From assembly GCF_008180155.1 (NCBI RefSeq), contig NZ_VSZS01000067.1, positions 248,001 through 312,000 of the forward strand: a DNA stretch of 64,000 nucleotides, given 5' to 3'. Position numbers and translations under genes: made by a program. Below are positions 38,516 through 46,773 of the stretch, in pieces. Each line of letters begins with the position of its first letter. Within the stretch, counting starts at the first letter, position 1. This DNA comes from Neoaquamicrobium microcysteis. Lineage in GTDB: Bacteria; Pseudomonadota; Alphaproteobacteria; Rhizobiales; Rhizobiaceae. Below the pieces are notes generated by a model that did no database searches, was not told where the DNA came from, and was given only the letters and a program-made list of their open reading frames with translations.

Positions 38516-38600
38516 CGGACAGGGCGACCTGTCTATGCCCTCCTTGGGCGTTTCCTCCCTAGACTTCGACCGCGTCGTGCAAACGGTGCGGTCTTTTTTT
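38516..38600 (+). ncRNA. mmgR: MmgR / alpha-r8 (suhB motif) small RNA
   Basis: An independent transcription unit of about 85 nt with its own promoter. The first stem-loop is GACAGG / CCTGTC around GCGA. A single-stranded stretch with TTGGGCGTTTCCTCCC follows; this core is what I remember of the rhizobial MmgR family. The terminator has arms GACCGC (38568-38573) and GCGGTC (38588-38593) and a run of seven T. MmgR in Sinorhizobium limits polyhydroxybutyrate granule accumulation and depends on nitrogen status and Hfq. Position beside an inositol-phosphatase-family gene also fits the suhB motif. Start and family assignment are by eye. Confidence 0.75.
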
Positions 38601-38629
38601 CGTCCGGTGCTGGAAAGTTGAGGCGCGTC

Positions 38630-39520
38630 CTATTCGGCGGCCAGCGGTAGCCCGCCGAAATATTCGTCCGGCAGGGCCATAAGGTCGGCGGCAAGGCGGG
38701 TCAAGTCGTTCGCCAGTGCGGTGAAGCCGGTCGTAGGCTCAAGCGTCTTCTCGTCCATGTAGAGCCCGCGATTGACCTCGATCTGCAACGCATGCAGCCG
38801 GCGGGCTGGACGGCCGTAGTGCTCCGTGATGAAACCGCCTGCATAGGGCTTGTTGTGCGCGACGCGGTAGCCGAGCCTGGTCAGGATCGTGATCGCCGCA
38901 TCCGACAGCGCCGGCGCGCAGGCGACGCCGAAGCGGTCGCCGATGATGAAATCCGGCCGCAGGCCGCTGTCGCCCAGCCGGATGCTTGCCGGCATGGAAT
39001 GGCAGTCGATGAGGACGGCATAGCCGAACTGCGCGTGCGTATGCGTCAGCAGGCGCTTGAGTTCCTCGTGATAGGGCTTGTAGAGCGTCTCGATGCGCAT
39101 GACGGCTTCCGACAGCCGCAGCTTGCCGGCATAGATTTCCTGCCCCTCCCCCACCAGCCGCGGCACGGTGCCGAGCCCGCCGGCCACCCGTGCCGATCGG
39201 ATGTTGGCATGCGCGGGAAGCGGGTCCACGAACATGCGCGGGTCAAGCTCCCAGGGCTCACGGTTGGCGTCGAGATAGGCACGGGGGAAATTGGCCGCCA
39301 GCATCGGCGCGCCCAGCGTCACGGCGCCCGCGAAAAGCTCGTCGACATAGCAGTCTTCCGACCGCCGGATCGCCTTCGCGTCCAGCCGGCTCATCGCAAG
39401 GAAGCGCGGCGGATAGTGGCTGCCGCTGTGGGGCGAATTGAAGACGTACGGCACCCGCTGCACGGCGGTGCTTCTGACCACGAAAGGCGGCGTCGCGGTA
39501 AAATCTCCTGCTGCCGTCAT
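38630..39520 (-). CDS. N-formylglutamate amidohydrolase family protein
   Basis: A 296-aa enzyme family that hydrolyses N-formyl-L-glutamate to glutamate and formate at the end of one histidine-degradation route. The N-terminal FNSPHSGSHYPPRFL, followed by RSEDCYVDELFAGA and AYLDANREPWELDPRMF, is diagnostic. The conserved DCHSMPAS is near residue 180. The frame opens at 39655, but GGGAG before the ATG at 39520 decides the start. No other hut gene is close, so the physiological substrate is unproven. It is divergent from cpdR. Confidence 0.88.
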   Translation of the reverse strand: MTAAGDFTATPPFVVRSTAVQRVPYVFNSPHSGSHYPPRFLAMSRLDAKAIRRSEDCYVDELFAGAVTLGAPMLAANFPRAYLDANREPWELDPRMFVDPLPAHANIRSARVAGGLGTVPRLVGEGQEIYAGKLRLSEAVMRIETLYKPYHEELKRLLTHTHAQFGYAVLIDCHSMPASIRLGDSGLRPDFIIGDRFGVACAPALSDAAITILTRLGYRVAHNKPYAGGFITEHYGRPARRLHALQIEVNRGLYMDEKTLEPTTGFTALANDLTRLAADLMALPDEYFGGLPLAAE

Positions 39521-39750
39521 GGAACTCCCGAAATGGCTGCCTTCGCGGATGCTGTCTTGAGAGCGTGCCATCTGCAACGCGGCCTGTCCAGACTGCCGCA
39601 ACGTCGCCAAGGGCTTGAAAAGACCGGTTTTGCGGGTGCACGGCTCGCGTGCCATTCACTTGATCTTTACTCCCGCACGCGCATATACGCGAAATGGTTA
39701 ACGCGTCCGCAGAGTGGCGGGCGCTGAAGCGATTGATTCGGACGGGAGCC

Positions 39751-40113
39751 ATGGCAAGAATTCTTCTGGCAGAAGACGACGACGACATGCGCCGCTTTCT
39801 CGTGAAGGCTCTGGAAAGGGCCGGCTACGATGTGAGCGATTTCGACAACGGCGCCAGCGCATACGAAAGACTGCGCGAGGAGCCTTTCTCACTGCTCCTG
39901 ACCGACATCGTCATGCCCGAGATGGACGGCATCGAGCTGGCGCGCCGTGCCACCGAGATCGACCCCGACCTGAAGGTGATGTTCATCACCGGCTTCGCAG
40001 CGGTCGCGCTCAACCCCGATTCCAAGGCGCCCAAGGACGCCAAGGTTCTCTCCAAGCCCTTCCACCTGCGCGACCTCGTCAACGAGGTCGAGAAGATGCT
40101 GCACGCCGCCTGA
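39751..40113 (+). CDS. cpdR: Cell-cycle response regulator CpdR
   Basis: A 120-aa single-domain receiver. The acidic pocket EDDDD (8-12), phosphoacceptor Asp52 in LLTDIVMPEMDG, and the Lys in VLSKPFHL are intact. Sequence is nearly that of CpdR from Caulobacter and Sinorhizobium (FNPDSKAPKDAKVLSKPF-type end). CpdR is controlled by the CckA-ChpT phosphorelay; its unphosphorylated form directs the ClpXP protease to targets such as CtrA, and in Sinorhizobium CpdR1 is needed for proper cell cycle and symbiosis. The frame is open from 39694, but the ATG at 39751 gives the family N terminus. Confidence 0.95.
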   Translation: MARILLAEDDDDMRRFLVKALERAGYDVSDFDNGASAYERLREEPFSLLLTDIVMPEMDGIELARRATEIDPDLKVMFITGFAAVALNPDSKAPKDAKVLSKPFHLRDLVNEVEKMLHAA

Positions 40114-40240
40114 AAGCCCTGAACAGGGCGCTTCGCGCGCCGGGCCGGCCACCGCCGCAAAGCAAGGCCGGCAGCCGCCGAAACTTCGATTTTCGGCATT
40201 GACGACAAGGCCGGCCTGTGGTGTATGCGCCTCGTCGGAT

Positions 40241-40315
<75 letters not shown>

Positions 40316-40459
40316 TCCGGTTCTCCAAAGCACAATATTCTCAGCGACGAGAAACGCTGACGCACATTGCGGTTCGCAGGGTCACGCGGATGGCATGAGT
40401 CGTCAACTCGCCTGCGCCTCCGCATCGAAGCCGCAGGCAGGCCATCGTTGTAGTGCGCC

Positions 40460-41632
40460 CTAAAGCCGGCCTTCGATCGCCGCGTCCAGCAGCGACTGCG
40501 CGCCATCCTTCGTCAGTTCTACCGGATTGCCGCCTGCGGTTGGGTCCACGATCGCCATGTCGGCGATAAGGTTCTTTCGCGCGTCGTCCGGCGCGAAGTC
40601 CTTGATGAAGTCCGCAAGCGTATGCGGCACATTCAGCTGCGTTCGCAAATCCAGCACTGCCTTTGCAAAACCGTCGAACCCGCCGTCGATGCCGATATAG
40701 GCGGCGGCACGCGCGATGCGGTCCTCGATGGCGGATCGGTTGAAAGCCAGCACGTAGGGCATGAACACGGCGTTCGTCATGCCGTGATGCGTGTCGTACA
40801 ACGCGCCGATGGGATGCGACAGCGAGTGGATGGCGCCCAGGCCCTTCTGGAACGCGGTCGCGCCCATCGCGGCGGCGGACATCATGTGCGCGCGCGCAGT
40901 CAGGTCCGATCCATCGGCAAACGCCTTGGGCAGGTTCTCGAACGACAGGCGCATGCCTTCCAGCGCGATGCCGTCGGCCATGGGATGGTATCCGGGCGCG
41001 CAATAGGCTTCCAGGCAGTGCGCCAGCGCGTCCATGCCGGTGCCGGCGGTGATGAAAGGCGGCATGCCCGCCGTCAGCTCCGGGTCGGCGATGACGATCG
41101 CGGGCATCATCTTCGGATGGAAGATCACCTTCTTGGTGTGGCTGGCCTCGTGTGTCAGCACGCCGGCACGGCCGACCTCCGAGCCGGTGCCGGCCGTCGT
41201 CGGCACGGCCACGATGGGCGCGATCTTCGACGCATCGGCGCGCGTGTACCAGTCGCCGATATCCTCGAAATCCCACACCGGGCGGCTCTGATGCGCTTGA
41301 AAGGCGATCAGCTTGCCGAGATCGAGCGCCGAGCCGCCGCCGAAAGCGATGATGCCGTCATGTCCGCCGGCCTTGAACACCTCGACACCGGCATAAAGGT
41401 TCGATTCCACAGGATTGGGCTTCACCTCGGAAAACACGCCGTGCGCAACGCCTGCGTCGGCAAGAATCTTCAGCGTCGATGCCACCACCGGCAGCTTCGC
41501 AAGGCCCGGATCGGTCACGAACAGCGGGTTGGAGATGCCGACATCCTTCAGCACTTCCGGCAGTTCGGCGATGCGGCCGGCGCCAAAGCGCACGGTGGTC
41601 GGGTAGTTCCATTTGGAGACGAGCTTGGTCAT
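40460..41632 (-). CDS. Iron-containing alcohol dehydrogenase
   Basis: A 390-aa class III alcohol dehydrogenase. The NAD-binding GIIAFGGGSALDLGKLIA is near residue 95, followed by VPTTAGTGSEV. Metal ligands are in GMDALAHCLEAY and in LGAIHSLSHPIGALYDTHHG. It oxidises an alcohol, or reduces an aldehyde, with NAD(H). AAGG precedes the ATG. It is the last gene of a three-gene set after the glutamine-synthetase-like ligase and an aldehyde dehydrogenase. The order suggests oxidation of a gamma-glutamylated amino alcohol; this is inference. Confidence 0.92.
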   Translation of the reverse strand: MTKLVSKWNYPTTVRFGAGRIAELPEVLKDVGISNPLFVTDPGLAKLPVVASTLKILADAGVAHGVFSEVKPNPVESNLYAGVEVFKAGGHDGIIAFGGGSALDLGKLIAFQAHQSRPVWDFEDIGDWYTRADASKIAPIVAVPTTAGTGSEVGRAGVLTHEASHTKKVIFHPKMMPAIVIADPELTAGMPPFITAGTGMDALAHCLEAYCAPGYHPMADGIALEGMRLSFENLPKAFADGSDLTARAHMMSAAAMGATAFQKGLGAIHSLSHPIGALYDTHHGMTNAVFMPYVLAFNRSAIEDRIARAAAYIGIDGGFDGFAKAVLDLRTQLNVPHTLADFIKDFAPDDARKNLIADMAIVDPTAGGNPVELTKDGAQSLLDAAIEGRL

Positions 41633-41647
41633 GTCGGTACCTTGAAA

Positions 41648-43033
41648 TCAGATCGCTTCGCGCAGGTGATAACTCTTCGGCTGCGTCAGATTCTCGTAGC
41701 CGACGAGGCCCATTGCACCACCCTTGCCGGTGTCCTTGACGCCGGTCCACACGAGACCCGGATCGACATAGTCGCAGCGGTTCATGAACACCGTGCCGGT
41801 CTCGATCCGGTCGCCCAGCGCGGCTGCGTGGTCCGTGTCGGTCGTCCAGATTGAAGCCGTGAGGCCGTAGGGGCTGTCGTTCATGAGTTGAACCGCCTCC
41901 TCGTCGTCGCGCACCTTCATGATGCCGACGATCGGGCCGAAGCTCTCCTCACGCATCACGCTCATCTGATGGTTGACGTTCGTCAGCACCTCCGGCGCCA
42001 GATAGGGCGAGCCATCCTGATCGCCTTCCACCTTCATGCCGATATGCGCGGTCGCGCCCTTGCGCAGCGCCTCGGCCTTCTGTTCGCGGATGAAATCCGC
42101 GAACCGCGCCTGTGCCATCGGGCCCATGGTGGTGGACTGGTCGAGCGGGTTGCCGACGACGTAGTTCCTAGTCTCGGCGATGAAGCCCTCGACGAAGTCG
42201 TCATACACCTTCTCGTGCACATAGACCCGCTCGATGCCGCAGCAGCACTGGCCGGTGTTGTAGAATGCGCCGTCGACGAGGTTCGCGATGGCGTGGTCGA
42301 GCTTGGCGTCAGGCAGCACATAGGCCGGGTCCTTGCCACCAAGTTCGAGGCCGAGCGTCATGAAGGTGCCCGCAGCTGCCTTCTCGATGGCTCGGCCGCC
42401 CCCGACCGAGCCGGTGAAGTTGCAGTGGTCCACCTTGCCCGAGCCCAGCAGCTTCTCGGTCTGGCCGTGGCTGAGCACGATGTTCTGGAACAGGCCTTTC
42501 GGCAGGCCGGCCTTGTCGAAAGCGGCCTGGAACCGCTCGCCCACCAGCAGCGTCTGCGCGGCATGCTTGAGGATCACGGCATTGCCCGCCATCAGCGCCG
42601 GGACGACGGAGTTGACCGTGGTGAGATAGGGGTAGTTCCACGGAGCGATGGTGAAGACGATGCCCAGCGGCGCGCGCTTGAGATAGCGGCGGAAGCCTGG
42701 ACGATCCTCGGGGACGTAGGGGGCCAGCGCCTTTTCAGCCAGGGCCACCATATAGCGTGTGCGCTCCTCGACGCCGCCCTTCTCGCCGCCGTAGCGCACC
42801 GGGCGGCCCATCTGCCAGGCGATCTCCGGCACGATCTCGTCGTTCATCGCCAGCAGCGCTTCGAGGAAGGCGAGCAGATACCCGCCGCGCTCGTCGATAC
42901 TGGTCTTCGCCCATTGCGCCTGCGCCGCGCGAGCACGGGAAACGGCCGCGTCGATCTCGGCTTCGGAGGCGACGGGGCGCTCGGCGTAGATCGAACCGTC
43001 GACGGGGGATGAGAGCTTTACCGTTTCGGCCAT
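41648..43033 (-). CDS. Aldehyde dehydrogenase family protein
   Basis: A 461-aa NAD(P)-dependent aldehyde dehydrogenase. It carries APWNYPYLTTVNSVVPALMAG in the N-terminal half, LELGGKDPAYVL for the Glu loop, and the catalytic cysteine in FYNTGQCCCGIERVYVH, where three cysteines lie together. The ATG at 43048 is in frame, but GAGG before the ATG at 43033 gives the better start. Only 15 bp separate it from the ADH, so they are co-transcribed. It likely makes the acid from the aldehyde released by the ADH. Confidence 0.9.
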   Translation of the reverse strand: MAETVKLSSPVDGSIYAERPVASEAEIDAAVSRARAAQAQWAKTSIDERGGYLLAFLEALLAMNDEIVPEIAWQMGRPVRYGGEKGGVEERTRYMVALAEKALAPYVPEDRPGFRRYLKRAPLGIVFTIAPWNYPYLTTVNSVVPALMAGNAVILKHAAQTLLVGERFQAAFDKAGLPKGLFQNIVLSHGQTEKLLGSGKVDHCNFTGSVGGGRAIEKAAAGTFMTLGLELGGKDPAYVLPDAKLDHAIANLVDGAFYNTGQCCCGIERVYVHEKVYDDFVEGFIAETRNYVVGNPLDQSTTMGPMAQARFADFIREQKAEALRKGATAHIGMKVEGDQDGSPYLAPEVLTNVNHQMSVMREESFGPIVGIMKVRDDEEAVQLMNDSPYGLTASIWTTDTDHAAALGDRIETGTVFMNRCDYVDPGLVWTGVKDTGKGGAMGLVGYENLTQPKSYHLREAI

Positions 43034-43059
43034 GATAACCTCGTTCATTCAGTCTCGGA

Positions 43060-44430
43060 TCAATACCGCTCGAACCCCCGATGCAGCTCCCAGTCCGTCA
43101 CGCGGCGGTCGTATTCGAACTGCTCCCAGCGCGCCGTATGAACGTAGTGCTCGATCACGTCGGCGCCGAACGTCTCTTTTAGCATTTTCGACTTCGCCAT
43201 TGTCTCAGTAGCTTCGCGCAGCGTCTTGGGAATTTCGGGCAGGCGGTTGGCCTGGTAGGCGTCGCCGACGAACGGATCCTGCAGTTCGAGCTTCTCGTCG
43301 ATGCCGGCGAGGCCGGCCGCGATCAGCGCCGCAAACGCGAGATAGGGGTTGAGGTCCGCGCCGCCGATGCGGCACTCCATGCGGATGCCCTTTGTGCCCA
43401 TGCCGCATAGGCGGAAACCGGCCGTGCGGTTGTCCTCGCTCCACATGATCTTGGTGGGCGCGAAGGTGCCGGCCTGAAACCGCTTGTAGGAGTTGATGTA
43501 GGGCGCCAGGAACCAGGTGAATTCCTTGGCGTAGCGCAGCTGTCCCGCCGCCCATTGCTGGCCCAGCTCGCTCAGCGTCCACTTGGCCTGCTTGTCGAAG
43601 AACAGCGGTGTCTTGCCGTCGGCGCTCCACAGCGAGTTATGGATGTGGCTGGAGTTGCCGGCCAGTTCGTAATTATACTTGGCCATGAAGGAGATGGCCT
43701 TGCCCTCGGAATGGGCGATCTCGCGCGCGCCGTTCTTGAGGATGACGTGCCGGTCCGCCATTTCAAGCGCCTCGGCGTAGCGCACGTTTATCTCTTCCTG
43801 CCCCGGCCCCCACTCGCCCTTGGAGTTCTCGATCGGGATGCCGGCGGCTTCCATCTCGTTGCGCAGCCGGCGCATCACGCCTTCTTCCTTCGAGGTCAGG
43901 CCGATCAGGTAGTCCTCGATATAGGGCGAGGCCGTGTCGAGGTTCTTCCAGTGCTTGGCGCGCGCCGTGTCGTAGGTCTCGTCGAACAGGTAGAATTCCA
44001 GCTCCGAGGCGAAATAGGCGAGGTAGCCGCGCTCCTTCAGCCGCGCCACCTGCCTGCGCAGGATCCCGCGCGGCGAATGAGGCAAGTCCTCATGCGTGTG
44101 GTGGTCCTGAAGATCGCACAGGACCATGGCCGTCTTTTCCAGCCACGGCAGCACGCGAATGGTGTCGAGGTCGGTCTTCATGACGAAATCGCCATAGCCC
44201 TTCGACCAGCTTGCCGCCTTGTAGCCGGGCACAGGCTCCATATCGATGTCGTTGGCCAGCAGATAGTTGCAGCCATGCGTCTCGTCATAGGCGGATTCGA
44301 CGAAGAACTTCGCCAGGAAGCGCTTTCCGATCAGCCGCCCCTGCATATCCACGGCGCAGGCCAGAACCGTGTCGATGTCACCCGCCGAGACGAGCTTCTT
44401 CAGCTGATCGAAGGAAATCGTGCCTGCCAT
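43060..44430 (-). CDS. Glutamine-synthetase family ligase (gamma-glutamyl-amine ligase type)
   Basis: A 456-aa member of the glutamine synthetase fold. The ATP/metal-binding ASELEFYLFDE, GPGQEEINVRY, GNSSHIHNSL and WSEDNRTAGFRL stretches are present. The adenylylation-type tyrosine segment of true GlnA is not obvious, and length is near 450. Related PuuA/GlnT/IpuC-type ligases join glutamate to amines such as putrescine or isopropylamine at the cost of ATP. The substrate is unproven. It is the first gene of the ligase-ALDH-ADH set and is divergent from an RpiR-type regulator. Confidence 0.87.
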   Translation of the reverse strand: MAGTISFDQLKKLVSAGDIDTVLACAVDMQGRLIGKRFLAKFFVESAYDETHGCNYLLANDIDMEPVPGYKAASWSKGYGDFVMKTDLDTIRVLPWLEKTAMVLCDLQDHHTHEDLPHSPRGILRRQVARLKERGYLAYFASELEFYLFDETYDTARAKHWKNLDTASPYIEDYLIGLTSKEEGVMRRLRNEMEAAGIPIENSKGEWGPGQEEINVRYAEALEMADRHVILKNGAREIAHSEGKAISFMAKYNYELAGNSSHIHNSLWSADGKTPLFFDKQAKWTLSELGQQWAAGQLRYAKEFTWFLAPYINSYKRFQAGTFAPTKIMWSEDNRTAGFRLCGMGTKGIRMECRIGGADLNPYLAFAALIAAGLAGIDEKLELQDPFVGDAYQANRLPEIPKTLREATETMAKSKMLKETFGADVIEHYVHTARWEQFEYDRRVTDWELHRGFERY

Positions 44431-44505
44431 CGTCTGCTCCGCGGTTCGGCGTTGGTGTCGGCCTGTAACGAATGATACGGGATTGGTCGGATTGCGCTCT
44501 GATGG

Positions 44506-44515
44506 ATGATTTCAT
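44506..44515. promoter_or_regulatory. Small palindrome in the ligase/RpiR divergent region
   Basis: A perfect ATGATTTCAT inverted repeat lies between the starts of the ligase (44430) and the RpiR-type regulator (44558). RpiR-family operators often contain a TGAAAT core, which occurs here on the reverse strand. Binding is inferred. Confidence 0.35.
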
Positions 44516-44557
44516 ACACTTCGCCGCGCTTTGTCAAACACGTTGTCGGGCCTCCGC

Positions 44558-45385
44558 ATGAGCACGAGCATTGCCGAAATGATCGCAGAGCGGATGGCTG
44601 GAATGCCCGCCGGCGAACGGCGCGCGGCGCAAATCCTCATCGCCAACTACCCGCTCATCGGGCTGCGCACCGTGGCCGAGTTTTCCACCCAGGCGGGGGT
44701 GTCGTCGCCCACCATCCTGCGTTTCGTGTCGCGGCTCGGCTTCCAGAACTACGCGGACTTTCAGGCGCGGCTCCAGGATGAGCTCGCGGCCCAACTCCAG
44801 TCGCCGCTGACCCGCGCCATCGACGCGGGAGCGGATCGCGACACCACGCCCTTCGTCGCCGCCGCCATCGAGAACGTGCGCGAAACCTTCCGCCACCTGC
44901 CGGAAAGGCAGATGGCCGCCATCGTGGCCGCGCTTGCCAACCGGCGGGGCAAGGTCTTCCTCGTCGGCGGCCGCTTCACCGATCCGGTGGCGGCATACAT
45001 GGCGGCCCACCTCGCCATCGTGCGGCCGGGCGTGCTGCACCTGTCGGGCCAGGAGAGCAACTGGCGTGACCGGCTGATCGACATGGGCCGCAACGACGTG
45101 GTCGTCGTCTTCGACATCCGCCGCTATCAGGACAGCCTGATGCGGCTGGCCGAAGCCGCCCACAAGCGCGGCACTCAGATCGTGCTCTTCACCGACCAGT
45201 GGCTTTCGCCCATCACGCGCCATGCACGCCACGTGGTTGCCGGCCGCACGGCGGTGCCTTCGGCGTGGGATTCGTCCGTCGCGCTGTTTCTTGTCGCCGA
45301 AGCGGTGATCGGCGAGCTCACCCGCAAGCTCGAGGACGAGAGCGCCCGCCGCATCCGCGAGATGGAAAGCCTCAGGGGCGGTTGA
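44558..45385 (+). CDS. MurR/RpiR-family transcriptional regulator
   Basis: A 275-aa regulator. The N-terminal HTH_6 domain (1-80) shows AAQILIANYPLIGLRTVAEFSTQAGVSSPTILRFVSRLGF. The SIS domain (about 115-250) shows VFLVGGRFTDPVAAYMAAHL and NDVVVVFDIRRYQDSLMRLAE, and normally senses a phosphosugar or related ligand. A TTG at 44531 is in frame, but the ATG at 44558 is preferred. It is divergent from the glutamine-synthetase-like ligase set and probably controls it. Confidence 0.9.
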   Translation: MSTSIAEMIAERMAGMPAGERRAAQILIANYPLIGLRTVAEFSTQAGVSSPTILRFVSRLGFQNYADFQARLQDELAAQLQSPLTRAIDAGADRDTTPFVAAAIENVRETFRHLPERQMAAIVAALANRRGKVFLVGGRFTDPVAAYMAAHLAIVRPGVLHLSGQESNWRDRLIDMGRNDVVVVFDIRRYQDSLMRLAEAAHKRGTQIVLFTDQWLSPITRHARHVVAGRTAVPSAWDSSVALFLVAEAVIGELTRKLEDESARRIREMESLRGG

Positions 45386-45401
45386 TTCGCATCCGTAACG
45401 G

Positions 45402-45437
45402 CCCGGTCAAATTACCGATATTTAATGATATACCGGG
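45402..45437. promoter_or_regulatory. Inverted repeat between the RpiR gene and the RND operon
   Basis: Arms CCCGGT (45402-45407) and ACCGGG (45432-45437) flank an AT-rich core holding a second short inverted ATAT pair. It may terminate the RpiR transcript or act as an operator for the RND genes. The remaining 130 bp up to the adaptor start show no gene. Confidence 0.35.
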
Positions 45438-45572
45438 TGCATTGGGCCGAAACTGTTGTCATAAAGGCATTGGAGGAATGCGACGCGCTGAGTGACGCGG
45501 CGACATTCCCATTTTGTTTGTCCGGTGGTTGCCAGGCCCATGCGGGTACCCCGCCACAACCCGGAGTGACGG

Positions 45573-46742
45573 ATGTCGTTTTGGAAGCAACTGGTCGCGT
45601 CGCTGGTCGTGATCGCTGTCGCAGTCGTCCTGTGGGCGCGGTTTTTTCCCAGCGCGCCCGAAACGCTGGAAAGCTGGGGCCTCGATTGGGCAGCGGCCGC
45701 CGTGCCAGAGCGCGAGAGCAGCGCTCCGCAAGGCGAGCAGCCTCGCGGCGGCTTCAACCAGCAGCCGGCACTCGTGGTCGCCACGACCATCGGCACCGCG
45801 ACCATAAACGACCGGCTTTCGGCCATCGGAACCGGCCGGGCGACGAGCTCGGTCTCGGTTACGCCATTCGCCACCGGCCGGCTGACCGAGGTGCTGGTGG
45901 AATCCGGCTCACGGGTTGAGGCGGGCGATCCTATCGCCAAGCTCGACGCGGACGCTGAGGAAATCGCGCTCGACCGCGCGCGCATCGCATTGGAAGACGC
46001 CGAGGCGCGGCGCGACCGCATCCAGGCACTGCGCACGTCCAACACCGCTACAGCGGTCCAGGTCACCGAAGCCGAACTCGCCGTCAGCAATGCACGCCTC
46101 GCGATACGCGACGCCGAGCTGACGCTGGAGCGCCGCTCCATCGTCGCCCCCATCTCCGGCATCGTCGGCATCCTGCCGGTTTCGGCCGGCAACTACGTCA
46201 CCACCCAGACCGAGATCGCGACCATAGACGACCGCTCGCGCATCGTGGTCGACTTCTGGGTGCCGGAGCGCTTCGCCGGTATGATTTCGGTCGGCGACGA
46301 CGTGTCGGCGGCCTCCGTCGCTCGCCCCAACGAGACCTTTCGCGGTGTGGTGAGCGCCATCGACAACCGCATCGATGCGCAAAGCCGCACCCTGCGCATC
46401 CAGGCCCGCATCGCCAATGACGACGACATGCTGCGCGCCGGCATGTCGTTTCAGGTGACGATGACCTTCCCCGGCGACAGCTACCCGGCGGTCGATCCGC
46501 TGGCGATCCAGTGGGGGACCGAAGGCGCATTCGTATGGCTGGTCGAGGAGGGCAAGGCGCGCCGCGCGCCCGTCACCATCATCCAGCGCAACACCGACAG
46601 CGTTCTGGTGGCAGGCGACTTCGGCGCGGCCGGCGCTGTCGTCACCGAGGGCATCCATTCGGTGCGCGAGGGCGGCGAGGTCCGTGTCGTGCGCGCGCAG
46701 GAAGACCAGCAGCCGGCGGTCATCACCACCACCGGCTCGTAG
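45573..46742 (+). CDS. RND efflux periplasmic adaptor (membrane-fusion protein)
   Basis: A 389-aa adaptor that links an inner-membrane RND pump to an outer-membrane channel. An N-terminal membrane anchor (LVASLVVIAVAVVLWARFF) is followed by the lipoyl/biotinyl half-motif VTPFATGRLTEVLVESGSRVEAGDPIAKLD and a short alpha-helical hairpin (about 125-175). The second half, ERRSIVAPISGIVGIL, then follows, then beta-barrel and MP domains. GGAG lies 6 bp before the ATG. The permease starts 31 bp after its stop. No TolC-like gene is present. Confidence 0.93.
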   Translation: MSFWKQLVASLVVIAVAVVLWARFFPSAPETLESWGLDWAAAAVPERESSAPQGEQPRGGFNQQPALVVATTIGTATINDRLSAIGTGRATSSVSVTPFATGRLTEVLVESGSRVEAGDPIAKLDADAEEIALDRARIALEDAEARRDRIQALRTSNTATAVQVTEAELAVSNARLAIRDAELTLERRSIVAPISGIVGILPVSAGNYVTTQTEIATIDDRSRIVVDFWVPERFAGMISVGDDVSAASVARPNETFRGVVSAIDNRIDAQSRTLRIQARIANDDDMLRAGMSFQVTMTFPGDSYPAVDPLAIQWGTEGAFVWLVEEGKARRAPVTIIQRNTDSVLVAGDFGAAGAVVTEGIHSVREGGEVRVVRAQEDQQPAVITTTGS

Positions 46743-46773
46743 AGCCCGACAAACTTAAACGAGGAGCCCGCGC

